DNA of 64,000 bases, from the NCBI RefSeq assembly GCF_001652265.1, contig NZ_LWBS01000086.1, positions 61,515-125,514 on the forward strand, read 5' to 3'. The position numbers and the translations under genes were made by a program. This DNA is from Rhizobium leguminosarum. GTDB lineage: Bacteria; Pseudomonadota; Alphaproteobacteria; Rhizobiales; Rhizobiaceae. The notes beneath the pieces were generated by a model. That model ran no database searches. It was given only the letters and a program-made list of their open reading frames with translations, and had not been told where the DNA came from. Of the stretch, positions 36,190 through 44,808 are shown one piece after another. How positions within the stretch are numbered: the first letter of the stretch is position 1; every line of letters begins with the position of its first letter.

Positions 36190-37380
36190 TCAGGCGTCAT
36201 CCTGGAGGTAGCGTTCCGCGAGCCTTGCCCACATGGCTGCGCCAACCGTCAGGCTGGCATCGGCGAAATCATATTTGGGGCTATGCAGGATGGCGGAATT
36301 CATGCCGTTGCCGAGACGCAGGAAGCTGCCCGGCTTGTGCTCGAGAAAGTGCGAGAAATCCTCGCTGCCGGGAATGAGCGGGCAGGTCGCGACCTTGTCT
36401 TCGCCGATCAGTTCCGCCGCGACGATCCGGGCAAAATCTGTCTCATCAGGCGAATTGACGACGACAGGATTGCCGCGATCATAGTCGATCTCGATCGAAG
36501 CATTGTGCCCTTCTGCCACCGAGCGGGCGAGCTTGGTGATGCGTTCCTGCAGGAGGTCGCGAATGCCGGGCTCGAAGGAGCGCACGCTCAATGCGAGCTT
36601 GGCATACTCAGGAATGACGTTGACTGCATCGCCGGCATGGATCGTGCCGACGGTAATGACCGCGGTCTGGGTCGGGTCGAGGTTGCGCGAGATGATCGTC
36701 TGCAGCGAGACGACGAGGTTGCACGCCACGACCACGGGATCGACGGTCAGGTGTGGCCGCGAGGCATGGCCGCCTTTGCCCTTGATGGTAATCTCGACGG
36801 TATCCGACGCCGCCATCATCGGACCGGATCGCAGCAGAATGGTGCCTTCCGGAGCACCGGGGTGGTTGTGGAGGCCAAAGATTGCGTCGAACGGAAACCG
36901 CTCGAACAGGCCGTCGGCAATCATCGCCTGAGCGCCGCTATTCTTGCCCGCCTCTTCCGCGGGCTGGAAGATCAGCGTCACCGTGCCGTTGAAGCGGCGG
37001 GTACGGGCGAGATATTCGGCCGCGCCGAGCAGCACGGTCGTGTGGCCGTCATGGCCGCAAGCATGCATCTTGCCGGGGGTGCCGCTGGCATAGGCAAGTC
37101 CGGTTTCCTCGACGATCGGCAGCGCATCCATATCGGCGCGGATGGCGATGCCCTTGCTGCCCTTGCCGGCGCTGAGGCGAGCGACAACGCCGTGACCGCC
37201 GACATTGCGGGTCACGTCATAACCCCAGCCTTCCAGCTTTTCCGCGACAAAACGCGCCGTTTCCGCTTCTTCGAAGGAAAGTTCCGGATGGGCATGCAGG
37301 TGCTGGCGGGTCGCCTTCAGCTCGGCCTCCATGGCTTCGAAATCGGAAACGCGGGCATAGGCATTGTCGAGCGTGGGCAT
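36190..37380 (-). CDS. M20-family amidohydrolase (hippurate hydrolase-like)
   Basis: A 396-residue zinc aminoacylase/amidohydrolase. It has RQHLHAHPELSFEE, RADMDALPI, GKMHACGHDGHTTVLLGAA (metal-binding Cys and His), FQPAEEAGKNSGA (catalytic Glu pair), and a GGHASRPH dimerisation domain. It hydrolyses N-acyl amino acids or related amides in the cytoplasm. The frame continues upstream into the ABC ATPase gene, but the ATG at 37380 matches the family start. It follows the three amino-acid ABC transporter genes, which suggests the transporter imports the N-acyl or amide substrate. Confidence 0.85.
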   Translation of the reverse strand: MPTLDNAYARVSDFEAMEAELKATRQHLHAHPELSFEEAETARFVAEKLEGWGYDVTRNVGGHGVVARLSAGKGSKGIAIRADMDALPIVEETGLAYASGTPGKMHACGHDGHTTVLLGAAEYLARTRRFNGTVTLIFQPAEEAGKNSGAQAMIADGLFERFPFDAIFGLHNHPGAPEGTILLRSGPMMAASDTVEITIKGKGGHASRPHLTVDPVVVACNLVVSLQTIISRNLDPTQTAVITVGTIHAGDAVNVIPEYAKLALSVRSFEPGIRDLLQERITKLARSVAEGHNASIEIDYDRGNPVVVNSPDETDFARIVAAELIGEDKVATCPLIPGSEDFSHFLEHKPGSFLRLGNGMNSAILHSPKYDFADASLTVGAAMWARLAERYLQDDA

Positions 37381-37450
37381 GAAAACATCCAGTTTTGATC
37401 GAAAAGGGCATGGCTCCGGCCCGAGGGTCGAAGCAGCGAGCTGACACCGG

Positions 37451-38230
37451 TCAGAGAAAACGGGCGAGAAAAGCCTGGGTCCGGGGATGTTGCGGATTGC
37501 CGATGACATCCTCGGGCTTGCCCATTTCGACGACATTGCCGCCGTCCATGAACACGACCCGATCGGCCGCCTCACGGGCGAAACCGATCTCGTGGGTCAC
37601 GACGATCATCGTCAGGCCCTGTTTGGCGAGATCGCGCATGGTGGCCAGCACTTCGCCGACGAGTTCTGGGTCGAGCGCAGATGTCGGCTCGTCGAACAGC
37701 ATCAGCTTCGGTTTGATCGCCAGGGCGCGGGCGATGGCGACGCGCTGCTGCTGGCCGCCGGAGAGCTGGCGGGGATAGCTCCCCGCCTTTTCCGACAGGC
37801 CCACCCGCTCCAAAAGCCGCATCGCGTTCTCGGTCGCGGCCTTGCGATTTTCTCCGTGCACGCCGATCGGGGCCTCGACGATATTTTGCAGCACCGTCAT
37901 ATGCGGGTAGAGATTGAACTGCTGGAACACCATGCCGATCTTGCGCCGCTGGCTGGCGATCTTGTTGCTGGACAGCTTTTCCAGCCGGTCCTTGCGGAGG
38001 CGATAGCCGATCTGCTCGCCATCGACTTCGATGAACCCCTTATTAATCGCTTCGAGATGGTTGATGCAGCGCAGGAAGGTCGACTTTCCCGACCCGGACG
38101 GGCCAAGCACCACGACGACTTCACCCGGCATGACGTCGAGGTCGATCCCTTTCAGCACTTCGAGCTGGTCGAAGGACTTGTGGACGTTGCGGGCTCTGAC
38201 GAGAGGCTTTGCAATTTCGGCACCGGTCAA
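37451..38230 (-). CDS. Polar amino-acid ABC transporter ATP-binding protein (GlnQ/HisP type)
   Basis: A 259-residue ATPase. It has Walker [10 protein letters not shown]-loop [16 protein letters not shown], signature [15 protein letters not shown], Walker [17 protein letters not shown] and H-loop [16 protein letters not shown]. It overlaps the permease stop by 4 bp. It energises uptake by the adjacent permease and binding protein. No regulatory C-terminal domain is present, as is normal for the PAAT family. Confidence 0.9.
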   Translation of the reverse strand: MTGAEIAKPLVRARNVHKSFDQLEVLKGIDLDVMPGEVVVVLGPSGSGKSTFLRCINHLEAINKGFIEVDGEQIGYRLRKDRLEKLSSNKIASQRRKIGMVFQQFNLYPHMTVLQNIVEAPIGVHGENRKAATENAMRLLERVGLSEKAGSYPRQLSGGQQQRVAIARALAIKPKLMLFDEPTSALDPELVGEVLATMRDLAKQGLTMIVVTHEIGFAREAADRVVFMDGGNVVEMGKPEDVIGNPQHPRTQAFLARFL

Positions 38231-39156
38231 TGGCTTGCCTCCTCGGCAAGGGTCTCGGATTTGGCGGCAGCGGCATTGTTGCGCCGCTCGCTACGGCCGT
38301 AATAGGCTTCGATATAGCTCTGGCCGAGATTGAGGATGGAAGTGATGAAGAGGTACCAGAGGACCGCGACCAGTAGCATCGGCACGATCTCGAAGGTGCG
38401 ATTATAGATCGACTGGACGGAATAGAGCAGATCGGCCATGGCGATGACGCTGACGAGCGAGGTTGCCTTGATCATGCTGATCAGCTGGTTGCCCGTCGGC
38501 GGCACGATCGAGCGCATCGCCTGCGGAATGATGATCCGCCACAGGGCCCTCGCCTTGGTCATGCCGAAGGCTTCCGCCGTCTCGAACTGGCCGCGATCGA
38601 CCGAGAGCAGGCCGCCGCGGATGATCTCGGCCATGTAGGCCGCTTCGTTCAAGGCAAGGCCAACGATCGCCGCCGTCATCGGTGTGATCACCGAATTTGT
38701 CTCCCAGCTGGCGAGCGCCGGGCCGAACGGAATGGCGATCGAAAGTTCGGGAAAAAGGGTCGAGAGATTGTACCAGAAGATCAGCTGCACCAGGAGCGGC
38801 GTGCCGCGAAAGAACCAGATGAACAGCGATGCCAATGAACGGGCGAGCCGGTCATTCGACAGCCGGGCGATCGCCAGTCCGAGGCCGAGAACGATGCCGA
38901 TGGCCATCGCGATCACCGTCAGGCCCAGGCTGACGTAAAGGCCACTAATCACCGTCGGATCGAAGAAATAGGCCGCGACGACAGGCCAGCCGAAATTCTC
39001 GTTGTGAGCGACGATCCACAGGAAGTTCGCGGCAATGAGGAGCACGGCCATCCATAGGATGAGCCGGCCCGTTTGAAAGGGCTTGTGGGCGTGGGCAACG
39101 TCCCGGAAGTCCGCACCGCCCGAAGGCGGCGCGCCAGTCACGCCGTGATTGCTCAT
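38227..39156 (-). CDS. Polar amino-acid ABC transporter permease (HisM/GlnP type)
   Basis: A 309-residue membrane protein. It has an N-terminal extra helix ([18 protein letters not shown], about 33-50) and the five-helix HisM core with [22 protein letters not shown] and the EAA-like loop ([21 protein letters not shown]). It has a hydrophilic C-terminal tail. It overlaps the binding-protein gene stop by ATGA. A single permease gene implies a homodimeric channel. Confidence 0.9.
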   Translation of the reverse strand: MSNHGVTGAPPSGGADFRDVAHAHKPFQTGRLILWMAVLLIAANFLWIVAHNENFGWPVVAAYFFDPTVISGLYVSLGLTVIAMAIGIVLGLGLAIARLSNDRLARSLASLFIWFFRGTPLLVQLIFWYNLSTLFPELSIAIPFGPALASWETNSVITPMTAAIVGLALNEAAYMAEIIRGGLLSVDRGQFETAEAFGMTKARALWRIIIPQAMRSIVPPTGNQLISMIKATSLVSVIAMADLLYSVQSIYNRTFEIVPMLLVAVLWYLFITSILNLGQSYIEAYYGRSERRNNAAAAKSETLAEEASH

Positions 39157-40043
39157 TTCGGCAAGGCTCCGCCGAGATTGAGGCCGGGCTGCTTGATCAT
39201 GTTGTTCTCAAGACCCCACTTCTTCATGATGGCGGCATAGGTGCCGTTATCCATCAACGCCTTGATCGAGTCGAGCAGAACGGGGCCGAGCGGCGACCCT
39301 TTCGGCACCACGGCGCCCTGATACAGATCGTCGAAGCCATTCTTCTGGCCGACGCCGCTCAGTTCCAGCTGGCCGTTTGCCTGAGACACGAAATAGGTCA
39401 GTGGCGCCTGCGAGGAGAAGAAGGCATCGGCGCGTTTGGAGCGGACCGCCAGGATCGAGCTCGGCTGGTCGGTGTAGGACTGCACTTCGGGCGCGGGCTT
39501 GCCCGCCGCCTTGCACTTTTCAACCTGGGCCTGGATCACCTTTTCGGCGGAGCCGCCGGCCATGACGGCAATGCGATTGCCGCAGGCGCTTTCGAGCGAA
39601 GCGATGGCCTTCGGATTGCCCTTCTGGACGGAGAAGACCACGTATTCCTGAACCCAATCGACGAAATCATTGGCCTCTTCACGGGTCTTGAAGTCACCGA
39701 TCGGGCCGAAGGCGAACTGGTATCGGCCGGAATTGATGCCGGCGAGCAATGCGGTCAGTCCGCTAACGGTTTCGTGCTCGATCGTAACGCCGAGCATCTG
39801 GCCGATCGCATCGGTCAGATCGGCGCTGGCGCCGGTCAGTTTCGTGCCGGTGACGATCTCATAGGGAGGAAAGGAACCGTTGTTGACGGAGATCATCTTG
39901 CCGTCCGTGCGGATCTTCTCCGGCAGGCGGGCGCGAAGAGCATCGTTGACGGTCTGTTTTGGTACGGCCGCCTCCTCAGCGAAGACCGAAGTCGTCATCA
40001 TCAGACCGAGCAGAGCGGCGGAAGCGATCAGTTTCGAATGCAT
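39153..40043 (-). CDS. Polar amino-acid ABC transporter substrate-binding protein
   Basis: A 296-residue family-3 periplasmic binding protein with signal peptide MHSKLIASAALLGLMMTTSVFA. The ligand-site regions are visible as SFPPYEIVTGTKLTGASADLTDAIGQML, and GRYQFAFGPIGDFKTREEANDF. The ATG at 40043 follows AAGGGGAA. It is third in the minus-strand operon after the leaderless binding-protein-fold gene (60-bp gap). Its ligand may be the N-acyl or amide compound processed by the M20 enzyme. Confidence 0.9.
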   Translation of the reverse strand: MHSKLIASAALLGLMMTTSVFAEEAAVPKQTVNDALRARLPEKIRTDGKMISVNNGSFPPYEIVTGTKLTGASADLTDAIGQMLGVTIEHETVSGLTALLAGINSGRYQFAFGPIGDFKTREEANDFVDWVQEYVVFSVQKGNPKAIASLESACGNRIAVMAGGSAEKVIQAQVEKCKAAGKPAPEVQSYTDQPSSILAVRSKRADAFFSSQAPLTYFVSQANGQLELSGVGQKNGFDDLYQGAVVPKGSPLGPVLLDSIKALMDNGTYAAIMKKWGLENNMIKQPGLNLGGALPK

Positions 40044-40103
40044 GTCATTCCCCTTTTTTGGTTTACGAAAATGGTAATTCAACGATGAGGCCTGCGAAGG
40101 GTT

Positions 40104-41066
40104 TCACCGGGCTTTGGCGTGCCTCGGAAACAGATCGGCAGGTGTCAAAAGGCGCGGCATGATCTTCTGTTCGTAAAGTTCCTCGGCAAAGTCGGCGATC
40201 ATTGCTTCGTTCTCGGCAAGCCCGCTGGCCCTCCAGGTCGGCGGCAGGTCGGCCGCGCAGCGGCGCAGTTCGTCGATCATCCACGGTGTGGTGTCGGCGT
40301 ATTTCTCGCGCTTCTCCAGCCAGAGACGCTGGGACTCGTCGATCAGATCGCTGAGTTCATCCATGATCCAGGGATGCTCCTGGACGATATCAGCCTTGAA
40401 GCCGATCAGATGCATGCCCGGGACATAGCCGACCTCATGGAAGTAAGTGACTTCAGCGGCGCGGAAATCATCGAGCACCTGGCGCAGGGGCGATTCCTGA
40501 TCGAAGAAACCCTTCGGCATGAAAGGCGTGAACACGGCATCGAGCCCGCCATCCAGCAGAAGATCGACCATCGGACGCTCGCCGGGAGCAGCCTCGATGC
40601 GGCCAAGCCGTCCAAAACCATCAAGGCGGTCGGCGATCGGATGAGCTTCCGTCAGGCGCCCGGCATACCACATGGCATCCTCGACGCCGACGCCCTCCCG
40701 GCGCAACGCAGCACGGGTCCAGGTATTTCCGGAATCGCGCCAGCCGGTCACGCCGATCTTCTTGCCGCCGAGATCGGACAGCTTGCGGATCGGACTATCC
40801 TTGGTGGTGATAATGCAGCGATGGCGGAAGCCGCGCATGATGAAGTTCGGCATGCCGACGATCCGATCATCACCATCATGACGCATCTGCGAATAGCGGC
40901 TGAAGGACATTTCCGCGGCGTCATGCGCCGCGTCATCGGCGAGGCTGGAGACCAGCGTGCCCACACGATCCACTTTGATATCGAGACGGGAAGAACTGAC
41001 ATCACCGAGCACAAGCGGCGTCATGTAATCCCAGTCTCTAAGGGCGATGCGAAGCGTCACAGGCAT
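40104..41066 (-). CDS. Leaderless type II binding-protein-fold protein (Pht5-like)
   Basis: A 320-residue protein of the NitT/TauT-type periplasmic-binding fold (RIALRDWDYMTPLVLGDV, LSDLGGKKIGVTGWRDSGNTWTRAALRREGVGVED). It has no signal peptide and starts directly with the first beta strand, so it should be cytoplasmic. The closest class I can name is 4,5-dihydroxyphthalate decarboxylase, an enzyme built on this fold. It may therefore be a decarboxylase or hydrolase, not a transporter component. The ATG at 41066 is preferred over a GTG at 41078, which lacks a ribosome site. It is the first gene of the operon controlled from 41103-41154. Confidence 0.7.
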   Translation of the reverse strand: MPVTLRIALRDWDYMTPLVLGDVSSSRLDIKVDRVGTLVSSLADDAAHDAAEMSFSRYSQMRHDGDDRIVGMPNFIMRGFRHRCIITTKDSPIRKLSDLGGKKIGVTGWRDSGNTWTRAALRREGVGVEDAMWYAGRLTEAHPIADRLDGFGRLGRIEAAPGERPMVDLLLDGGLDAVFTPFMPKGFFDQESPLRQVLDDFRAAEVTYFHEVGYVPGMHLIGFKADIVQEHPWIMDELSDLIDESQRLWLEKREKYADTTPWMIDELRRCAADLPPTWRASGLAENEAMIADFAEELYEQKIMPRLLTPADLFPRHAKAR

Positions 41067-41102
41067 GCAAAAACTCACTGAAATGGCTCGACGAGGGGCA
41101 AA

Positions 41103-41154
41103 TTAAATGTTCAAAATGGTGAGTACAAATGTTATTACGTTATTGAACATTTAA
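41103..41154. promoter_or_regulatory. Inverted-repeat operator between the operon and mocR-type gene
   Basis: TTAAATGTTCAA (41103-41114) and its exact complement TTGAACATTTAA (41143-41154) are separated by 28 bp, with another AAATGTT in between. This suits a dimeric MocR/PdxR-type regulator binding separated sites to control both divergent transcripts. Confidence 0.6.
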
Positions 41155-41166
41155 AGTGAGAGAAAA

Positions 41167-42492
41167 ATGGGCGACACGGTCGAAGCCTCCTGGTTTGCCG
41201 AAAAAATAGCCGATTGCAGCATCAGGGGGATCGCCCTCGAAACGAGTGCGCTGATCCGCGCCGGTGTCCTGCCCATTGGTACGCGCCTGCCGGCGATCCG
41301 CGATATCGCCTACGAATTGCGTGTCAGCCCGGCAACGATCTCCCAAGCATGGGGCGAATTGCGGCGGCAAAAGATCATCAGCGGTCGGGGGCGCAACGGC
41401 ACCTGGGTTAGCGGCGACCGTTTTGTCGCCAAGCCGGAGCGTCTTGCGAGCTCGGGAAATTATGCGGCGGGTGTTCTCGACCTCACCTTAGCCGGGCCGG
41501 ATGCAGCACTTCTTCCTCGCCTGGCCGAAGCAATGGCCTACGGCGCGTCAGCTGCCGACCTCAACAGCTATGAGCGCAGCCGTATCGTACCCGAGTTGAA
41601 GGACGCCGTTTCAGAGCGGTGGCCTTATGAGGCGGAAGCCTTTCTGGCCACCAATGGCGGTTACAACGCCGTCTATACGATATTGCATGCGCTGGTCTCC
41701 TCGGGCTCGTCGGTCGCGATCGAACATCCCACAGCCATGCGACTGCTCGATATTCTGGAAGATCTCGGCGTGAAAATCATCCCTATCGCCTGCGACGGCG
41801 AAGGCCCCCTGCCGGCTTCGCTCAGCGAGGCATTGCGGCAACGTCCGGCGGCTTTTCTGTTCCAGCCGCGGCTGCATTCGGTGACCGGCGTTACGGTCAG
41901 TTCATCCCGCCTCGATCAGCTCGGCGATGTGCTGGAAGACAGCGATACGCTTATCATCGAGGACGACGGCGTCGGTGACGTGTCGACGGCGGCTCCGCAG
42001 TCGCTCGGCGGCCGATTTGCGGAGCGGACGATCCATATCCTGTCACTCTCGAAAAGCCTCGGCCCGGATCTGCGTCTCGCGGTCCTGTCGAGTTCCGCGC
42101 CTATCGTCGACCAGATCCAGTCTTACCGTTCCTTCAGCGCCGGCTGGACCAGCCGTATCCTGCAAGGTGCCGCCGCCTGGCTATTGCGCGATCCGGCAAC
42201 CTGGCAGCTTATCGGCGAGGCGCGCGAGATCTATCAGCAGAGGCGCGACGCTCTTGCCGATGCGCTGAGCGAACGGGCTATAGCGATCCCTGCAGGCCAG
42301 GGCCTGTGCCTCTGGGTGCCCGTCGTCTCCGAACCATTTGCGATGGTGACGCTCGCCGCCCGCAATATTGCCGTCAATCCGGGCAGCAAATTCTCCGTCT
42401 TGCCAAGCAGTCATATTCGAGTGGCGACCAGCACGCTCGGCGATCGCTGCGAGGAAGCCGCCGATGCGATCGCGCTGGCTCATGCGCCGTGA
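41167..42492 (+). CDS. MocR-family (GntR-aminotransferase) transcriptional regulator
   Basis: A 441-residue fusion of a GntR winged helix (RLPAIRDIAYELRVSPATISQAWGELRRQKII, about 40-71) and a fold-type I aminotransferase domain. The PLP-binding Lys is present in ILSLSKSLGPDLR and the cofactor-binding Asp in IIEDDGVGD. MocR proteins sense PLP or an amine bound to it and do not normally catalyse transamination. It diverges from the 41066-36190 operon and shares a 12-bp-arm inverted repeat with it, so it is probably the operon regulator. Confidence 0.9.
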   Translation: MGDTVEASWFAEKIADCSIRGIALETSALIRAGVLPIGTRLPAIRDIAYELRVSPATISQAWGELRRQKIISGRGRNGTWVSGDRFVAKPERLASSGNYAAGVLDLTLAGPDAALLPRLAEAMAYGASAADLNSYERSRIVPELKDAVSERWPYEAEAFLATNGGYNAVYTILHALVSSGSSVAIEHPTAMRLLDILEDLGVKIIPIACDGEGPLPASLSEALRQRPAAFLFQPRLHSVTGVTVSSSRLDQLGDVLEDSDTLIIEDDGVGDVSTAAPQSLGGRFAERTIHILSLSKSLGPDLRLAVLSSSAPIVDQIQSYRSFSAGWTSRILQGAAAWLLRDPATWQLIGEAREIYQQRRDALADALSERAIAIPAGQGLCLWVPVVSEPFAMVTLAARNIAVNPGSKFSVLPSSHIRVATSTLGDRCEEAADAIALAHAP

Positions 42493-42549
42493 AAGGCAGG
42501 GCCGCAGCCCGCCTCTCTGATCCCCAGTCATTCCACCCAAGTCTGGAAA

Positions 42550-43272
42550 CTACTTTCCCTCAAGCCACTCCTGCAGCTCTGCCTCCGCCCGCTCCAGGGC
42601 GCTGTAGTTCAGGAGTTTGCGCAGGAAGGCGACGGTGACGGCGCGGGCGCGCAGATTGAAGCGGCCGTCCTCGTGGTCGTCGCCGGCGCTCTGGTAGACG
42701 TCGAGCTTGTCGTAGAGCTGCTGCAGGCGGTTCTGCACGCTGCGCAGCGACAGGCCCCGGCGTTTGGCGATGGCCCGGTCGGTGAGGCCGAGGGCGATAT
42801 CGACGAGGATCTCGTATTCGGAATCGGTGAAGCCGTTCGTCTGGCCGAGGCTCTTCTGCTGCAGGCCCCGCACCTCGCGGTCGATGACGCACTGGCTTTC
42901 GATGAAGATCGAACGCAGCGCAAGCTTCAACCGCTCGTCGGAAGCGGATTTCAGCACATAGCCGTAGGCGGCGCCGTCCGGCACGATGCGGGAGACGCCG
43001 CGCACATAGGCCTCGTCCGAATAATTCGACCAGAACAGGATGCGGGTCTCCGGCCGCTCCTTCCAGATGGTGCGCGCCGCCTCGATGCCGTTGCGGTTCG
43101 CCATCTGCAGGTCCATGACGATATGCGCCGACTTGTGGTCGCGGGCGAGCTTCTCGCCGACGGTCCCATTCTCCGCCTCGATCACCGTATCGCATTCCGG
43201 CAGGGCCGCATTAACAGCCTCGTGCAGGTAGGACCGGTGCAGCGGGTCGTCCTCGACGATCAGAACCTTCAT
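42550..43272 (-). CDS. Response regulator, NarL/LuxR type
   Basis: A 240-residue protein. The receiver domain has acidic pocket EDD (7-9) and phosphoacceptor Asp54 (IVMDLQM). The output is a LuxR helix-turn-helix (FTDSEYEILVDIALGLTDRAIAKRRGLSLRSVQNRLQQLYDKLDV). A C-terminal extension of about 40 residues follows. It lies 13 bp after the GAF histidine kinase gene and should be its partner. The pair diverges from the sugar ABC operon at 44805, which is the expected target. Confidence 0.9.
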   Translation of the reverse strand: MKVLIVEDDPLHRSYLHEAVNAALPECDTVIEAENGTVGEKLARDHKSAHIVMDLQMANRNGIEAARTIWKERPETRILFWSNYSDEAYVRGVSRIVPDGAAYGYVLKSASDERLKLALRSIFIESQCVIDREVRGLQQKSLGQTNGFTDSEYEILVDIALGLTDRAIAKRRGLSLRSVQNRLQQLYDKLDVYQSAGDDHEDGRFNLRARAVTVAFLRKLLNYSALERAEAELQEWLEGK

Positions 43273-43285
43273 TGCGCCCTTCTCC

Positions 43286-44524
43286 TCAGTTTGGCCCGAT
43301 TGCCGGGTCGTGCGGTACGAGCGGCAGCACGACGCGCACCGCAGTCCCGTGATTGTTGTGGCCGGGCCCGGTCGTGAAGCGCGCCGAAATCAGCCGCGCA
43401 CGGGTCTTCATGTTGTCGATGCCACCGCCGATCCGTCCCCGCGCCTTGGTGAGCCCGGTCCCGTCGTCGGAGATTTCGATCGACAGCCGCTCCTCGTCGG
43501 CCTCGAGCCGCACCGTGACGGCCAGGGGCGCGGCATGACGCACCGCATTGTTGATCGCTTCCTGGGCGATCCGGAACAGCGCGACGCTGACGGTCGGTTC
43601 CAGTCGTTCCAATGCGCCATGCGTCTCGTCGACAAGGCCCCATTCGATCCCCGATCCCGTGTCGCGGGTCGATCGGTCCAGATGATGCTCGATCGCCTGG
43701 GCGAGGCCGAAGAGCTGGAGCACGGAGGGTTTTGCCTGCTCGATGATCTGCCGCAGATCCTGCATGCAATGCTGCAGCGAACGGGAGATCGGCTCCAGCG
43801 CTTCGGGCGCCATCTCGCCATTGCGCGACAGCCGATCGATCCGGCGGGCGAGCCGCGTCAGGTCGGCGAGGGTCTGGTCGTGCAGGTCCATGCCGATGCG
43901 CTGGCGTTCCTGTTCCAGGGCTTCGGTAAGCTTCAGCGCACCTTGCCGCAAGCCCTCCTCGCGGGCGCGGGCCTCCGCCTCGACAATGGCCGAGCGTTGC
44001 GCCTGCTCGGCCGCCTGCAGCGCGAAGAAATAGGGCGTCAGTAGGTCGGCGATGATGCGGGCGCGTTCGATATCCTCCATCGTATAGACGCCCGCCCGGT
44101 GCGACGAGCAGGAAAGCGCCGCGATGATCGTGCCCTGCACCTTCATCGGCACATGCAAGCGGCTCCTCAGCGACTGTTCGACGATCGGCCGCTTGAACGC
44201 GCCCTCGAAGTGGAAACGCGGGTCGGTCATGGCGTCGTCCGCCAGCAGAAAGTCCACCTCGCCCCAGAGCAGCGCGCGGATGGGGCTGTTGACAACAGGC
44301 GCACCGGCAAGCCCGCCCCAGGCGGTCTCGATGCCCGTCTCGTAGGCCGTGTGATAGTTGCCGCCCTCAAGCAGCACGCAGACATCGAGGTGGTCGTGCG
44401 GGATGATATGGGCGACCTCGGCCGCAACGGAACGGATAGCCGAGCGGAAGTCGAGCTGGCCCGCGAGCAGCCGGGAAATGCCGAGATAATGGTCGAACAT
44501 GGCTGCGGGTACGAGATGCAGCAT
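43286..44524 (-). CDS. GAF-domain sensor histidine kinase (HisKA_3 type)
   Basis: A 412-residue soluble kinase. GAF sensor at about 20-170, coiled linker, HisKA_3 dimerisation box ERQRIGMDLHDQTLADLTRLARR with His215, and an ATPase domain with FRIAQEAINNAVRHA (N box), ISDDGTGL and GGGIDNMKTRARL. No membrane segment, so the signal is probably cytoplasmic. The ATG at 44524 has GGAGGAA upstream. It is cotranscribed with the LuxR-type regulator and diverges from the ABC sugar operon. Confidence 0.9.
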   Translation of the reverse strand: MLHLVPAAMFDHYLGISRLLAGQLDFRSAIRSVAAEVAHIIPHDHLDVCVLLEGGNYHTAYETGIETAWGGLAGAPVVNSPIRALLWGEVDFLLADDAMTDPRFHFEGAFKRPIVEQSLRSRLHVPMKVQGTIIAALSCSSHRAGVYTMEDIERARIIADLLTPYFFALQAAEQAQRSAIVEAEARAREEGLRQGALKLTEALEQERQRIGMDLHDQTLADLTRLARRIDRLSRNGEMAPEALEPISRSLQHCMQDLRQIIEQAKPSVLQLFGLAQAIEHHLDRSTRDTGSGIEWGLVDETHGALERLEPTVSVALFRIAQEAINNAVRHAAPLAVTVRLEADEERLSIEISDDGTGLTKARGRIGGGIDNMKTRARLISARFTTGPGHNNHGTAVRVVLPLVPHDPAIGPN

Positions 44525-44607
44525 CGTCAGTTCCTCCCCGAGGCGGCAGCAGGCTCCTCAACCCGCCGCGACCCTTCGCAGTAAGCGCCCGCGGACGCGC
44601 CGCCGTC

Positions 44608-44643
44608 TTGCGTAAACCCGCAGCTTGTTGCGCAAATCCCGCA
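44608..44643 (+). promoter_or_regulatory. Tandem repeat, putative response-regulator binding sites
   Basis: TTGCGTAAACCCGCA (44608-44622) and TTGCGCAAATCCCGCA (44628-44643) repeat every 20 bp, and each half is itself a loose inverted repeat (TTGCG...CGCA). They lie in the 280-bp divergent region between the histidine kinase gene and the sugar-binding protein gene. Confidence 0.5.
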
Positions 44644-44718
44644 AACGGATTGCCGCCTTGCCCCTGTACAGGCCGGTCGATCTCCCGCATCCTGCCCTTA
44701 CTGAGAGGAGGAAGCTCA

Positions 44719-44808
44719 GTGCAAGAACAATTTTCACTCGGACCCAATTGGGCCGGCAGGAGTGAAGCGATCCGCCGACCAGCGCGATCATCAGGGAGGA
44801 AGACATGA
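44719..44808 (+). CDS. Possible 29-residue leader ORF upstream of sugar-binding protein gene
   Basis: A GTG at 44719 follows a strong AGAGGAGGAAG ribosome site and opens a 29-codon frame (VQEQFSLGPNWAGRSEAIRR...). Its TGA overlaps the ATG of the binding-protein gene (ATGA). The binding-protein gene also has its own GGGAGGA. Translation would couple leader and structural gene. The peptide resembles nothing I know. Confidence 0.35.
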   Translation: MQEQFSLGPNWAGRSEAIRRPARSSGRKT

